NCBI RefSeq assembly: GCF_014639435.1
Contig: NZ_BMFZ01000008.1
Span: 1 to 64,000 of the forward strand
Length of the DNA: 64,000 nucleotides
Direction: 5' to 3'
Source of the DNA: Hafnia psychrotolerans
Lineage (GTDB): Bacteria > Pseudomonadota > Gammaproteobacteria > Enterobacterales > Enterobacteriaceae
Below are positions 44,627 through 55,400 of the stretch, piece by piece. The position numbers and the translations under genes are program-made. Positions within the stretch are counted from its first letter, which is position 1; every line of letters starts with the position of its first letter. The notes under the pieces were generated by a model that was given only the letters and a program-made list of their open reading frames with translations, did no database searches and had not been told where the DNA came from.

Positions 44627-44815
44627 CAAATTACCTCAATCACGCTGTTTGATTTTTCATTACATTGGAAAGCCCGGCCTTACGGCAGCAAGCTGACCTA
44701 AAAGTAAAACGCTGAGGAGTAGATGGGGATAGTCAGGGATTAATTCAAGAGGAAATAGCGGGTTTGACGGAAAAGTGAGCCGACGCGCAAAAAATAACGC
44801 GCCGTAACAATCAAT

Positions 44816-45421
44816 TCAGAACTTGAAAGGATGACGTCCCGCCAGAGAGTGCGACAGCGTGGTGCCGTCAACCATCTCCAGCTCGCCGCCTACCGGCACA
44901 CCATGGGCGATTCGGCTGGCCATGACGCCATATTGGCCGCACATTTCAGCGATGTAATTTGCCGTCGCATCCCCTTCAACCGTCGGATTGGTCGCCAGAA
45001 TCACTTCTTTCATGCTTTCGCTTGCCAGACGATGCTCAAGGCGGTCCAGACCGATGTCATCAGGACCAATGCCGTCCATAGGAGACAGATGGCCCATCAG
45101 TACGAAGTAACGGCCGGAGAACTGACCGGTTTGTTCTACCGCATGAATATCTGCAGGGCTTTCTACCACGCAGATCTGGCCGTTTTCTTTACGCCGTGGG
45201 TTGGCGCAAATGGTACAGATTTCCTGTTCGGTGAAAGTCCGGCAATCGCCGCAGTGGCCGATTTCAGACATCGCACGGGTTAATGACTGCGCCAGCCGCA
45301 TTCCGCCGCTGCGATCGCGCTGCAACAGCTGGAATGCCATACGCTGCGCTGATTTCGGGCCAACGCCCGGCAGGCAACGCAACGCCTCCATTAATGATTC
45401 AAGGAGAGGGCTGGTTTGCAT
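44816..45421 (-). CDS. recR: Recombination mediator RecR
   Basis: This 201-residue DNA-binding ring protein acts with RecF/RecO in gap repair. It has the N-terminal helix-hairpin-helix ([14 protein letters not shown]), a Cys4 zinc finger (CGDC...CTIC) at about residues 57-72 and a Toprim domain ([12 protein letters not shown]). Its start overlaps the ybaB stop by one base (TAATG), and the dnaX-ybaB-recR order is conserved. Confidence 0.98.
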   Translation of the reverse strand: MQTSPLLESLMEALRCLPGVGPKSAQRMAFQLLQRDRSGGMRLAQSLTRAMSEIGHCGDCRTFTEQEICTICANPRRKENGQICVVESPADIHAVEQTGQFSGRYFVLMGHLSPMDGIGPDDIGLDRLEHRLASESMKEVILATNPTVEGDATANYIAEMCGQYGVMASRIAHGVPVGGELEMVDGTTLSHSLAGRHPFKF

Positions 45422-45750
45422 TAGAAAGGCATCTTAAAGCCAGGTGGCAATTGCATGCCGCCTGACACATTAGCCATTTTCTCTTTCTGGGTTTCGTCGA
45501 TGCGACGCGCAGCATCATTGAACGCGGCAGCGATCAAATCTTCCAGCATGTCTTTGTCATCAGCCAGTAGGCTTGGATCGATCTCAACGCGACGTACGTT
45601 GTGTGCACCGTTGATAGTAATTTTCACCAGGCCAGCGCCTGATTCACCCGTCACTTCCAACAGCGCGATTTCTGCCTGAGCCTGTTGCATTTTTTCCTGC
45701 ATTTGCTGGGCCTGTTTCATCAGGTTACCAATGCCGCCTTTTCCAAACAT
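45421..45750 (-). CDS. ybaB: Nucleoid-associated protein YbaB (EbfC)
   Basis: This 109-residue tweezer-shaped dimeric DNA-binding protein starts at the ATG at 45750 ([10 protein letters not shown]), as in E. coli; a start two codons earlier is less likely. The Gln/Met-rich N-terminal helix ([13 protein letters not shown]) is followed by the [21 protein letters not shown] core and the PPGFKMPF tail. It lies between dnaX and recR in one operon. Confidence 0.97.
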   Translation of the reverse strand: MFGKGGIGNLMKQAQQMQEKMQQAQAEIALLEVTGESGAGLVKITINGAHNVRRVEIDPSLLADDKDMLEDLIAAAFNDAARRIDETQKEKMANVSGGMQLPPGFKMPF

Positions 45751-45792
45751 AATCATCTCTCTTTGCGTCGGGCCGCAGGGTAATTGCGGCGT

Positions 45793-47736
45793 TTAAACGG
45801 GGCGAATACTCTCTTCATCCAGCTCTGCGTCGAAGAACCTGCGCAGGGTTTGGATGTTGTTATCCGCAATAATCGACTGACGCGCCTGCGCCAGTTTTTC
45901 TTCATAAATGCTCTGCCGCCACTCTAATGGCGTTTTGACCGCCAGATTATCATCTTCCAGCACGGTCAATTCAACCGGCAACTGATGCAAAACTGACAGA
46001 GCCTCTGCCAGCATCTTTTGTGCCGACGGTGAATTCAGATGGCGCTGTGAGGTGCGCAAGTGAAGACAAACTTTGCCGGGTTCCGGCTGTTCACGCCAGG
46101 CGTTGAGCGCCAGTTGCTGCACCAGTTTTGGCATCACCATCTGGTTAATTTCAGCCGCCCATGCATCCCGCTCGGTGGCTTCAATGGCCAGCCGTGCTGC
46201 CAGTTCCGGCGATTTCTCATGCTCAAGTGCGGTACGCAGCATTTTAGGCGTGGCGACCGGTTCTGGTGCTTCCTCCGGCTCATTCACCGTTTTCCAGCGG
46301 TAAGCTTCTTCCTTAACCGGCTTCTCTGATGGTTTCTCTTTCAGGGCACTGGCCTGCGTTTGCACACGCTCAGTCACTGAGGCGAGGCGCTCCAGTGCTG
46401 AGTTTGCCGGCCGCGCTTTTCCTGGCGCCGCCGGCTCAGCTTTTTTTGGATTGGTATTTCCCTGCTGTCTGAGTAACTGCGTTCGCGCTTGCAAAAGCTG
46501 GGCTGTGGCATCCGGCATTCCCGGCTGCGCCCCTTCCTGCGGTGGTGGGTTTTCTTGCTGAACGGTTCTCGCTGGCTGCGGTTCTGCCGGAGCAATAAAG
46601 GCTTGAGGGGCTGCCACCTGACCAGGCGTTTTCAGTTCAGCAATGAACACTTTGGGGTGGAAAGCCAGTGCGCGCAGCAGCGTCATCTCGACCCCCATTC
46701 GCTTGTCCGGCGCATACGTCAGCTCTTTGCGGCCTACCAGCAGAGTTTGGTAATAGAGCTGTACATCAACGGGCGGGATAACCCGGGCCAGCTCACGCAA
46801 GCGCTGCTCAATGGCGGCGTAATGGTTATCAAGCACCGTCGGCAATAGTTGCACCATGGCAATACGATGCAACAGAGCGAGCGTCTCTATCAGCAGGTTT
46901 TCCCAGTCAACGCCACGCGAGGCGGCCTGTTCAACTTGCGCCATCATCTGCGCACCATCAGCACTGACCAGCGCTTCAAGTACCGCCAATGGTTGTTCGT
47001 CGTCCAGCGTACCGAGCATTTGCGCGACGGTTTCGGTGGTCACAGCACCCTGCCCCATCGCGATAGCCTGGTCTGTGAGGCTTAAACCATCACGCATACT
47101 GCCGTCGGCAGCGCGCGCCAGCAACTGTAGGGAGCGGGGTTCGCTGGTGATTTGCTCGGCGGTTAACACTCGCTCAAGCTGATTGCGGATCTGTTCGACA
47201 TCCAGGGCTTTCAAATGGAATTGCAGGCAACGGGAGAGAATGGTCACCGGCAGCTTTTGCGGGTCGGTGGTTGCCAGCAGGAATTTAACGTGCGAAGGCG
47301 GCTCTTCCAGCGTTTTCAACAGCGCATTGAAGCTGTGGCGCGAGAGCATGTGCACTTCGTCAATCAGATAAACTTTGAAACGACCACGCGCCGGGGCGTA
47401 CTGAACGTTGTCCAGCAGTTCGCGAGTATCTTCAACTTTGGTACGGGAGGCCGCATCGATTTCAATCAGGTCAACAAAACGACCCTGTTCGATTTCACGA
47501 CAGTTATCGCATACACCACAAGGCGTGGAGGTGATACCGGTTTCGCAGTTCAGCCCTTTAGCCAGTAGGCGCGCAATAGACGTTTTACCCACACCGCGGG
47601 TACCGGAAAACAAATAAGCGTGATGGATGCGCCCGAGCGACAGGCCATTAGCCAGTGCGGTCAGCACATGTTCCTGTCCGACGACGTCGGCAAAAGTTTG
47701 GGGGCGCCACTTACGGGCAAGAACCTGATAGCTCAT
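45793..47736 (-). CDS. dnaX: DNA polymerase III tau subunit (and gamma by frameshift)
   Basis: This 647-residue clamp-loader ATPase has Walker A GTRGVGKTS (residues 45-53), a zinc module (CGVCDNC near 73-79), Walker B LIDEVH, the SRC sensor and the C-terminal tau-specific domains IV-V that bind DnaB and alpha. A programmed -1 frameshift signal at codons 430-432 would yield a gamma protein of about 433 residues (see separate entry). It is followed by ybaB and recR. Length is close to E. coli tau (643). Confidence 0.98.
   Translation of the reverse strand: MSYQVLARKWRPQTFADVVGQEHVLTALANGLSLGRIHHAYLFSGTRGVGKTSIARLLAKGLNCETGITSTPCGVCDNCREIEQGRFVDLIEIDAASRTKVEDTRELLDNVQYAPARGRFKVYLIDEVHMLSRHSFNALLKTLEEPPSHVKFLLATTDPQKLPVTILSRCLQFHLKALDVEQIRNQLERVLTAEQITSEPRSLQLLARAADGSMRDGLSLTDQAIAMGQGAVTTETVAQMLGTLDDEQPLAVLEALVSADGAQMMAQVEQAASRGVDWENLLIETLALLHRIAMVQLLPTVLDNHYAAIEQRLRELARVIPPVDVQLYYQTLLVGRKELTYAPDKRMGVEMTLLRALAFHPKVFIAELKTPGQVAAPQAFIAPAEPQPARTVQQENPPPQEGAQPGMPDATAQLLQARTQLLRQQGNTNPKKAEPAAPGKARPANSALERLASVTERVQTQASALKEKPSEKPVKEEAYRWKTVNEPEEAPEPVATPKMLRTALEHEKSPELAARLAIEATERDAWAAEINQMVMPKLVQQLALNAWREQPEPGKVCLHLRTSQRHLNSPSAQKMLAEALSVLHQLPVELTVLEDDNLAVKTPLEWRQSIYEEKLAQARQSIIADNNIQTLRRFFDAELDEESIRPV
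46397..46447 (-). promoter_or_regulatory. dnaX programmed -1 frameshift signal
   Basis: The slippery heptamer is A AAA AAA (46447-46441, codons 430-432). It is preceded about 10 bases upstream by an AGGGA Shine-Dalgarno-like stimulator. It is followed by a long stem in which GCTGAG and GCCGGC pair with downstream GCCGGC and CTCAGC. A tandem slip to -1 gives Ser (AGC) then TGA, truncating at about 433 residues, nearly the size of E. coli gamma (431). The slip sequence differs from E. coli (A AAA AAG) but keeps all three elements. Confidence 0.88.
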
Positions 47737-47949
47737 TAATACTTCATCGTTGATTTATAATGAATAATTTGACGATACATGAAAATACATCGTTTAACCC
47801 GTCTTTCTGCGCTGATCTGCTAAACGGAGACTGAAGGTCTCAGCATAATAGTGTCACCACCAGACTGCCACTTCTTAGTGTATCAGCACGGTCACTATCA
47901 TTCCTATTACTTTACTTTTGCGGACTTCATCGCAGGTTCTCCCCCTTCG

Positions 47950-47983
47950 TTCTCATCCTGAGATTTACTTCGCAGGGATGAGG
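47950..47983. promoter_or_regulatory. Candidate MalT boxes upstream of malS
   Basis: AGGGATGAGG (47974-47983) resembles the MalT box GGGGA(T/G)GAGG, and an opposed partial copy (CTCATCCTG) lies about 15 bases upstream. The spacing to the malS start is about 75 bases. It is consistent with maltose-regulon control, but single matches to this short motif can occur by chance. Confidence 0.5.
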
Positions 47984-48056
47984 GGGATTTGCCCACGCTG
48001 ATTACACTGAATCAATCCCTAACCTAATAATGCTTCCTCCCCCGCTAAGGAGAATC

Positions 48057-50120
48057 ATGAAACGCCTGACACTGCCGCTGTTACTGCTAGTTTCACCCGC
48101 CGCACAGGCGAGCTGGACGATACAAGGTTTTCCTGATTTTTCTGAAGCCTCAAGCGGAATATTCACCAGCAGCGCTACGCTACCCAAAGGCCAGCGCACA
48201 CTGGAACTGAATCAGGATAATCAATGCTGGCAACCGGCCGACGACGTAAAACTTAACGTAATGCTGTCTCTGCAACCTTGCGAAAACAAAACACCCGTTA
48301 CCTGGCGCCAGTTCCGCGCGGGCGATTATCAGGCACGGATCGACACCCGCAGCGGAACGCCAACACTTCAGTTGAGCCTGAAAACGGTGCAGGAAGCAGC
48401 CGCAGCGGTGGAAAAAACCTGTCCGCGCTGGGATGGAAAAGCGCTCACGGTTGATGTCTCTGGCACTTTTTCTGAGGGTGAAACTGTTCGCGATTTTTAT
48501 TCCAGCCAGAGCACACAGGTCACGAATGGTCACATCACAATGATGCCCGATCCGGCAAGCGGTGGCTTGCTGTTACTCGAATCATCGGAGCATAAAACGC
48601 CGTCCATGTTCAGTTGGAAAAACGCTACGGTGTATTTTGTGCTGACAGATCGTTTCGAAAACGGCAATCCGGATAACGATCATCGCTACGGGCGTCACAA
48701 CGACGGCTTGCAAGAAATCGGGACGTTTCACGGTGGCGATCTCGCCGGGTTAACGGAAAAGCTGGATTATCTGCAACAGTTAGGCGTCAACGCACTGTGG
48801 ATCAGCTCCCCACTGGAGCAAATCCACGGCTGGGTTGGCGGCGGAACTCAAGGTGACTTTCCACATTATGCTTACCACGGTTATTACACGCTGGACTGGA
48901 CAAAACTCGACGCCAATATGGGCACCAAAGAGGAATTACATACGCTCGTCAATAAAGCACACAAACGCGGGATCCTCATTCTGTTTGACGTAGTGGTGAA
49001 CCACACCGGTTACGCCACGCTGGCGGATATGCAGGCGTTCCATTTTGGGTCGTTGTATCTGAAAGGCAATGAGATCGAAAAAATCCTCGGCAAGCACTGG
49101 ACCGACTGGAAACCCGGACGTGGCCAGAACTGGCACAGTTTCAATGACTATATCAATTTCGGAGATAAAGACGGCTGGAGCGCGTGGTGGGGGGAAAAAT
49201 GGATCCGCACCGACATTGGCGATTACGACTCACCGGGTTATGACGATCTGACCATGTCGCTGGCTTTCCTGCCGGATATTAAAACCGAGTCCACCCAAGC
49301 CAGCAGCCTGCCCGTTTTCTATCGCAACAAACCCGATACCGCCGCCAGGGAGATTCCCGGTGCCACACCGCGCGACTATCTGGTCACCTGGCTCAGCCAG
49401 TGGGTGCGGGATTACGGTATAGACGGCTTTCGCGTGGATACCGCTAAACACGTGGAAAAACCAACGCTGGCATTACTCAAAGCCCGTTCAGTCGAAGCCC
49501 TGAAACAATGGAAAGCCGCCAATCCTTTACAGGCGCTGGATGACGCACCGTTCTGGATGACCGGCGAAGCCTGGGGCCACGGCGTGATGAAAAGCGATTA
49601 CTACGCCAATGGCTTTGACGCGATGATCAACTTTGATTTCCAGGATCAGGCCGCCGCCGCACTGAGCTGTTTCGCCAGTATCGACGCAACTTATCAGCAA
49701 ATGGCTGAGAAAATGCAGGATTTCAACGTACTGAGTTATCTCTCCTCACACGATACACGGCTGTTTTTCGCTGCCGATGCCAAAGGCTCCCTGCCTTTAC
49801 AACAACGTGCTGCAGATTTGTTACTGTTGGCACCCGGAGCGGTACAGATTTACTACGGCGATGAAAGCGGACGCCCGTTTGGCCCAACGGGATCGGATCC
49901 TTTACAGGGCACGCGTTCCGACATGAACTGGAGTGAGCTGACCGGTGCGAAGCAAAAGTTGCTGACCCACTGGCAAAAACTGGGAAAATTCAGGGAACGA
50001 CATATTGCGGTAGGAGCCGGAATTCAGACAACACAGCATCAGACTGAATATTACGCATTCAGCCGCCAGAAAGGTGACGATAAAATAATGGTGGTTTGGG
50101 CCGGGGAGCCAAGGAAATAG
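48057..50120 (+). CDS. malS: Periplasmic alpha-amylase MalS
   Basis: This 687-residue GH13 alpha-amylase starts at the ATG at 48057, with an AAGGAGA site and a clear signal peptide ending at PAAQA, so it acts in the periplasm. The TIM-barrel signature regions are present: DVVVNHT, GFRVDTAKH (nucleophile Asp), MTGEAWGHG (acid/base Glu) and LSSHDT (third Asp). It cleaves longer maltodextrins for the maltose system. E. coli malS lies elsewhere (near xylR), so its place between dnaX and apt is a rearrangement relative to E. coli. Confidence 0.95.
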   Translation: MKRLTLPLLLLVSPAAQASWTIQGFPDFSEASSGIFTSSATLPKGQRTLELNQDNQCWQPADDVKLNVMLSLQPCENKTPVTWRQFRAGDYQARIDTRSGTPTLQLSLKTVQEAAAAVEKTCPRWDGKALTVDVSGTFSEGETVRDFYSSQSTQVTNGHITMMPDPASGGLLLLESSEHKTPSMFSWKNATVYFVLTDRFENGNPDNDHRYGRHNDGLQEIGTFHGGDLAGLTEKLDYLQQLGVNALWISSPLEQIHGWVGGGTQGDFPHYAYHGYYTLDWTKLDANMGTKEELHTLVNKAHKRGILILFDVVVNHTGYATLADMQAFHFGSLYLKGNEIEKILGKHWTDWKPGRGQNWHSFNDYINFGDKDGWSAWWGEKWIRTDIGDYDSPGYDDLTMSLAFLPDIKTESTQASSLPVFYRNKPDTAAREIPGATPRDYLVTWLSQWVRDYGIDGFRVDTAKHVEKPTLALLKARSVEALKQWKAANPLQALDDAPFWMTGEAWGHGVMKSDYYANGFDAMINFDFQDQAAAALSCFASIDATYQQMAEKMQDFNVLSYLSSHDTRLFFAADAKGSLPLQQRAADLLLLAPGAVQIYYGDESGRPFGPTGSDPLQGTRSDMNWSELTGAKQKLLTHWQKLGKFRERHIAVGAGIQTTQHQTEYYAFSRQKGDDKIMVVWAGEPRK

Positions 50121-50130
50121 CACAAGAATA

Positions 50131-50161
50131 AAATGGCCTCGCTTTAACCGCGAGGCCATTT
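50131..50161. terminator. Bidirectional terminator between malS and apt
   Basis: A perfect 12-base stem (AAATGGCCTCGC/GCGAGGCCATTT) with a 7-base loop, flanked by A and T residues on either side, serves both convergent genes. Confidence 0.85.
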
Positions 50162-50169
50162 CACATCAA

Positions 50170-50721
50170 TCAATGCCCGTCGAAAGAAACCAGGCTATAG
50201 CAGTGGATGTTCAGATCGTTCAGGCGTTTTTCACCGCCCAATTCGGGGAGATTGATGATAAAAGCGGCATCAGTCACTTCACCACCAAGACGGCGGATCA
50301 ATTTCGCCGTCGCTTCAATCGTGCCGCCAGTTGCCAGCAGATCGTCAATCACCAGAATTTTTTCACCCGGTTGGATCGCATCAACGTGAATTTCCAGGCT
50401 ATCAGTGCCGTATTCCAGATCGTAGGTTTCGCTGATGGTGTCACGCGGTAATTTGCCCGGCTTGCGCACAGGAACAAACCCTACACCCAGCACCAAAGCA
50501 ACCGGTGCACCAAACAGGAAACCACGTGCTTCGGTGCCGACCACTTTGGTCACACCCGCATTACGGTAACGATCGGCCAGTAATTTAATGCTCTCGGCGT
50601 AAGCTTTTGGATCTTCCAGTAAGCTGGTGACGTCACGAAACAGTATGCCTGGCTTAGGATAGTCAGGGATGGTTTTAATACTGTCTTTAATAAACTGTAG
50701 CTGCTGTGCGGTAGCGGTCAT
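50170..50721 (-). CDS. apt: Adenine phosphoribosyltransferase
   Basis: This 183-residue purine salvage enzyme forms AMP from adenine and PRPP. The PRPP-binding motif [11 protein letters not shown] is near residue 127, with EARGF and [10 protein letters not shown] typical of Apt. In E. coli apt is directly upstream of dnaX on the same strand; here malS separates them. The 184 bases upstream, to ybaN, show no further gene. Confidence 0.98.
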   Translation of the reverse strand: MTATAQQLQFIKDSIKTIPDYPKPGILFRDVTSLLEDPKAYAESIKLLADRYRNAGVTKVVGTEARGFLFGAPVALVLGVGFVPVRKPGKLPRDTISETYDLEYGTDSLEIHVDAIQPGEKILVIDDLLATGGTIEATAKLIRRLGGEVTDAAFIINLPELGGEKRLNDLNIHCYSLVSFDGH

Positions 50722-50905
50722 AATGTCATTGCCTGATATAGCTGCTGTTCATACTTAAACGCGGGCGGTCAAATGTCCCCCGCCATGCCCTGTATAAAGC
50801 ATGTCGTTTAAGGAAGGAAATTGGGAGCGCACCGACGTACGAGATGCCCAAATCTATGCAAAGCCACCCTAAAAAGCAACCCGCAGCCGAATATGATCGC
50901 CTGTT

Positions 50906-51274
50906 TTATTGCTTAAGGTCAACCACCGGCAGACGCCACATCATAATGAGCAAGGCAATCATCATGCAAAGCAGCAGGATACGTATCCAGCCAATCGGGA
51001 CAAAATAGATCGAAACGGCGAATGTCGCGATGATCATTACGACGGCTTTGCTTTTAGCACCCGGCGGTAAAGCACGATGCTCCTGCCAGTGACGCAGATA
51101 GCCACCGAACCATGAGCGGTAAAGCAGCCAGTAATGAAAACGCGGTGACGAACGGGCAAAACACCAGGCAGCCAGCAGCAGAAACGGCGTGGTTGGCAAC
51201 AAAGGCAATACCACGCCGAGAGTGGCAAGTAATACGGCTAGCCAGCCGATAATCATCAGTAACAGACGCTTCAT
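50906..51274 (-). CDS. ybaN: DUF454 inner-membrane protein YbaN
   Basis: This 122-residue protein starts at the ATG at 51274 (MKRLLLMIIGW) with a GGGAGTGG site; the longer frame to 51397 is not supported. Two to four transmembrane helices are visible (residues 5-35 and 75-112), around the conserved PLLPTTPFLLLAAWCFARSSPRFH motif of DUF454. Function unknown. It is divergent from priC, as in E. coli. Confidence 0.93.
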   Translation of the reverse strand: MKRLLLMIIGWLAVLLATLGVVLPLLPTTPFLLLAAWCFARSSPRFHYWLLYRSWFGGYLRHWQEHRALPPGAKSKAVVMIIATFAVSIYFVPIGWIRILLLCMMIALLIMMWRLPVVDLKQ

Positions 51275-51417
51275 TCCACTCCCAGCAGAAACGGCCAAAC
51301 GCATCGCCTGGCAAGAGAAAGTAGTGTAAACAAGTGTGCTGCTACTGCCAAATCCTGCATAGCTTGTTTCTGGTGGTATACCGGTTAAGCTGGGCACGTC
51401 GATATCGGAGAAACCCT

Positions 51418-51954
51418 GTGAGCACTGAACAAATATTACATGCCCTCAACCAGCAGATTGAAACACTGGCGAGCGAAATTGAACCTATCGGCCATATTTC
51501 TGCCCAGCAGGCCCGCTTCGACGTGGCGCTTTTTGCCACCAAAGGGACACGGCTGCGAGACTATCTGGCAGAGATTCGTCTGAACCTTAGCCAACTACAT
51601 CAGATGGTTAAGGAGAAACGTCAGGCTCAGGTCGCCTTTGTGGCCGAGCGTCTGATTTCTCAGATAACGGCCCTGCAGCGAGAACTTGCCACTCAGGCTC
51701 TTCGCAAAAACAATCAAACGCCAGAGCGAAAAAGTCATGATAATTACACCCGATTGTCTGAACATCAGCAGTTTGAGCGACGTTTGATTACAATGATTCA
51801 GGACAGGGAGAGCACGCTGGGCCAGCTCGCTACTTTCAGCGATCAGCAGCGCGTGCAAAAAGAGCTGGCGGCGCTGGAAGGGCGGCTGATGCGATGCAGA
51901 CAGGCTCTGGCAAAAATAGAGCGTCAGATTGAGCGACAGGAAAACGGATTTTGA
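51418..51954 (+). CDS. priC: Primosomal replication protein PriC
   Basis: This 178-residue replication restart protein starts with GTG at 51418, placed 7 bases after GGAG; the frame continues upstream without a better start. The fold is mostly helical. The ARFD...LF motif (QARFDVALF) and the FERRL...RE...LA central segment match PriC, as does the C-terminal LARCRQALAKIERQI-like helix (here MRCRQALAKIE). It helps reload DnaB at stalled forks. Confidence 0.88.
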   Translation: MSTEQILHALNQQIETLASEIEPIGHISAQQARFDVALFATKGTRLRDYLAEIRLNLSQLHQMVKEKRQAQVAFVAERLISQITALQRELATQALRKNNQTPERKSHDNYTRLSEHQQFERRLITMIQDRESTLGQLATFSDQQRVQKELAALEGRLMRCRQALAKIERQIERQENGF

Positions 51955-52186
51955 ATGTTTATCACAATTTTTGAAAACAAGGGGTCAGACGCTGACATTT
52001 ATATCTATAATCAGTTTCCTAATCTGACTCATTACTCTTTCCAAATAATGTGTTAAATGGTGCTTAATAAGTCGCGTAAACCCACTTCGGGTTGGCTTCG
52101 GATCCTGTGACATCAGGTGTTTGTTCTACCAAGCTGCATAAAACGCAGGATCTTAATATCTCACACTACAATGAATGTTGGCTTCC

Positions 52187-52360
52187 ATGTCTGTTGAAAA
52201 TGCGCCACCCGAGCTACAGCTCGCTGTTGATTTAATCTACTTGCTTGAGTGCAATGAAGTTGCGCCTGAGACGGCCTTGGCTGCGCTCGAGATCGTCCGC
52301 CGAGACTTCCAGGAAAAGCTCAGCGGAAGAAAAAACACACTTTCAATCAGCTATTGGTAG
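52187..52360 (+). CDS. rsmS: RsmS (YbaM) small protein
   Basis: This 57-residue protein aligns with E. coli YbaM: MSVENAPPELQLAVDLIYLLE against [21 protein letters not shown] at the start. A further ATG four codons upstream (52175) is possible; neither has a clear ribosome binding site. The family includes the Pectobacterium RsmS regulator. It sits between priC and mscK, as in E. coli. The 230 bases between priC and this gene show no other supported feature. Confidence 0.88.
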   Translation: MSVENAPPELQLAVDLIYLLECNEVAPETALAALEIVRRDFQEKLSGRKNTLSISYW

Positions 52361-52382
52361 TTTACGTATTTATCGCCTTTAC

Positions 52383-52398
52383 GCCCCGTTGCCGGGGC
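52383..52398. terminator. Short GC hairpin between rsmS and mscK
   Basis: GCCCC-gttgcc-GGGGC lies between the convergent genes, followed by only two T. It is a weak terminator candidate. Confidence 0.45.
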
Positions 52399-52444
52399 TT
52401 AACATTCAGGATGTGTACATAATATTCCCTGGAGATAGATGGCG

Positions 52445-55400
52445 TTAACTCTGCACCGGCATTATCGCATCAGGTTCATCGCCCGGCTGGCGCAACGTGC
52501 GTTTCACTTCCTGCACTTCGTCATCCCCACTCTGTTTATGCAAGTAAACCTCAAGCTGATTAAACGCGATATTAATGCCATTTTCCCGGCAAAGTTTGTC
52601 AATGCTGCGGTTCAGTTCATCCACCGTATAACTGCGATCACCCAATTCGCGCACGTATAAACGCAATTCATGATCAAGCGTGCTGGCACCAAAATTGAGG
52701 AAAAACACTTGGGGTGCAGGATCGCTCATCACTCGCGGATTATCGTGGGCTGCCTGCAGCAGAATCTCTTTCACTTTTTCCAGATCTGAACCGTAGGCCA
52801 CACCGATTTTGATCAGCACTCGCGTGACGGTGTCCGTCAGAGACCAGTTGATCAACCGTTCTGTGACAAAGGCTTTATTCGGAATGATCACTTCTTTGCG
52901 ATCGAAATCAGTAATGGTCGTCGCACGGATGCGAATACGACTGACTGAACCAGAATACGTGCCAATAGTGATGGTATCGCCGATACGCACCGGACGTTCA
53001 AACAAAATGATCAAGCCTGATACAAAGTTGGCGAAGATTTCTTGCAAGCCAAAACCCAACCCCACCGACAGTGCAGCCACCAGCCACTGAAGTTTGTCCC
53101 AGGAAACGCCCAACGAACCGAGTACCGTGATAGTCCCTATCACGGTGATCGAGTAACTGAGAATCGTCGTGATAGCGTAAGACGCTCCCTGCCGCAGTTG
53201 CAGCCGAGAGAGCACCAGCACTTCCAGCAACCCGGGTAAGTTTCGCGTCATGATGTACGCCACGATAATAGCGACAAATGACAGTAAGAGGTTGCCGAGG
53301 GTCACCGTCTGTTGCACCACAGTCCCCGCCACATTACTCGAGTAGTGCCACAGACTGATGCTGTCGAGATAAGAGATCACCGTCAGTAAGTCAGACCAAA
53401 TCCAGTAGAATACCGAAGCAAAGACAAAGAACAGCGCCATCGTCGTCAGGCGCAGGGATTGTTGGTTGATTTGATCCAGTCCCAGCGGTTGCTCTTCGAT
53501 AGCTTCACTGCCTTCAGCGCCCTCTTTGGCGCTATTACTTTGCCTACGTGCCAGCGCACGTCGGTAGGCCAGGCGGCGAGCAGCAACGCTTAAACCACGC
53601 AACGCGGTCTGGTAGGTGAAGTTCCACAAGATGAGTAAATAGAGGCTGTCTATCCAACGCCCAGCCAGACGCAAGGTCGTGTAGAAATACCCGGCCAGCA
53701 TCAAGCCAATCAAAAACAGCGGCGCAAGAGCAATGGCGGTCACAATCGCGAGACGCACGGTGTGGGAGTCTTTCTCACGCCAGGCGTCGCGGCAGATAGG
53801 GAAAACCAGCACCGCCAGCACGGCCAACGTCAGTAAAACCACTACTTGTCCAATAATATCATCCACCAGTCCCAACGGGGCCTTCTCCCCCCCAACGGAC
53901 CAAAAAATCAGCGGAACAATCACCAGACTTAAACGCACCACGGAGCGGCGATAATGTTCGCAACGCTTAGCAGGCGTATTGAAATGATGCTCGCTCACGC
54001 CATTGGGCTTAAGTAAGCGGTAACAGAAACCCATGACCAGCAGGAAGACTGCAAGCCTCTGGGACAGTGTCCATAGGAAATCACTGAGTTGAATTTCGCA
54101 CCGTGAGAACCAGTAGCCGATGCCCAGAACCAGCAACGTCAGTGGTAATGTATTGAGTAACGTAAGCAACAATGCGCGTGGCGTGTGCAACTGAGTATCG
54201 CGCTTTAATTGCCCCACATCCTTGTTGAGGTTATCGAGATGCCGGTCAATGGATTTGCGTCGCCATAGCAACAACAAAATTGTCACCAAAAGAGGAATGG
54301 TAACCGGTAACGAGTGCAGTGCACCCATCATCAGTTCACCCGGGGGGATACTGATATGCAAACCGCTCAGTTGCGTTTTAATCTCTTCTGGCAAAGATTT
54401 AATGAACTCCCAATCCATAGGCTTATTGCTGTTAACCCAGAAAATCTGCTGCGTCAGAGTTTGCGTCAGCGACTCATTAATACTCGTCAACTGCTGCTGA
54501 TTGATTTGCAGATTAATCGCCAGAGAAAGCTGGTTACCGAGCTGTTTGTTGAGCTGGTCGAGCAGTTCACGACGCATGTCGACAATCTGCTCAAGCGCAT
54601 CGTTGACGTCAGCGCTGACCTTCTCTTTGCTATTTTTCACCACACCCTGGATATAGGTATCCCCCTGGAATAAGGCATCACGCTGCTGGTTAATGGTGAA
54701 TTGATCAAGGCGAAGATCGGCGATGAGGGAACTCATATCCGTGATAAGACCGGGCGGCGGAGTTGTATTTTGCTGCTGCTGATAAAGAATACGAGACAGT
54801 AACAAACTCCCCTTGAGCACGCTGACCTGCTCTTTAAGGTCGTGTTCGGCCTGTGATGAACGGTCAAGCCAGTTTTTGACCGTAATGTTCTTCTGTACCA
54901 ATTGATTGCCCTCTTCAGTGGCGGCAATCAGGCGCTGGCTTAGCGTACGGTTAATTCCCAGCTCTTGCGCCACCAACGGATCATTTTGAATACTTGAAGT
55001 GTCATCTGGCGTTTGCGCCTCTTTCGCCGTGCGCTCTGATAACGTTAATCGCTTACCGTTGATCACCTGCTGGAAAAGCTGCGCCACACGCTCCAGTTGG
55101 TTGATGTGGGCATTAGTAAAATCACGCTGTTTTTGCAACAAATCCTGTAAGGTGGTATTAGCTTCCAGACTTTTACGCAGGAAGTCTATCTGTGCATTTA
55201 GCAGCGCCTGCTGGGTTATCAGCATGGTCTGCTGCGTCGCTCTCAGATTTTCCTGGCTTGGCACCAATCCATTGAGCTGATTGCGGATTTTCTGCAGACC
55301 CTGAGAATAAGTGTACATCGCACTCTGTACGCGCTCAGGCTGCGTTTGTAATGAAATAAGCTGAGTGTTGAAGGTTGAAAGATCATCTTGCGATGACTGA

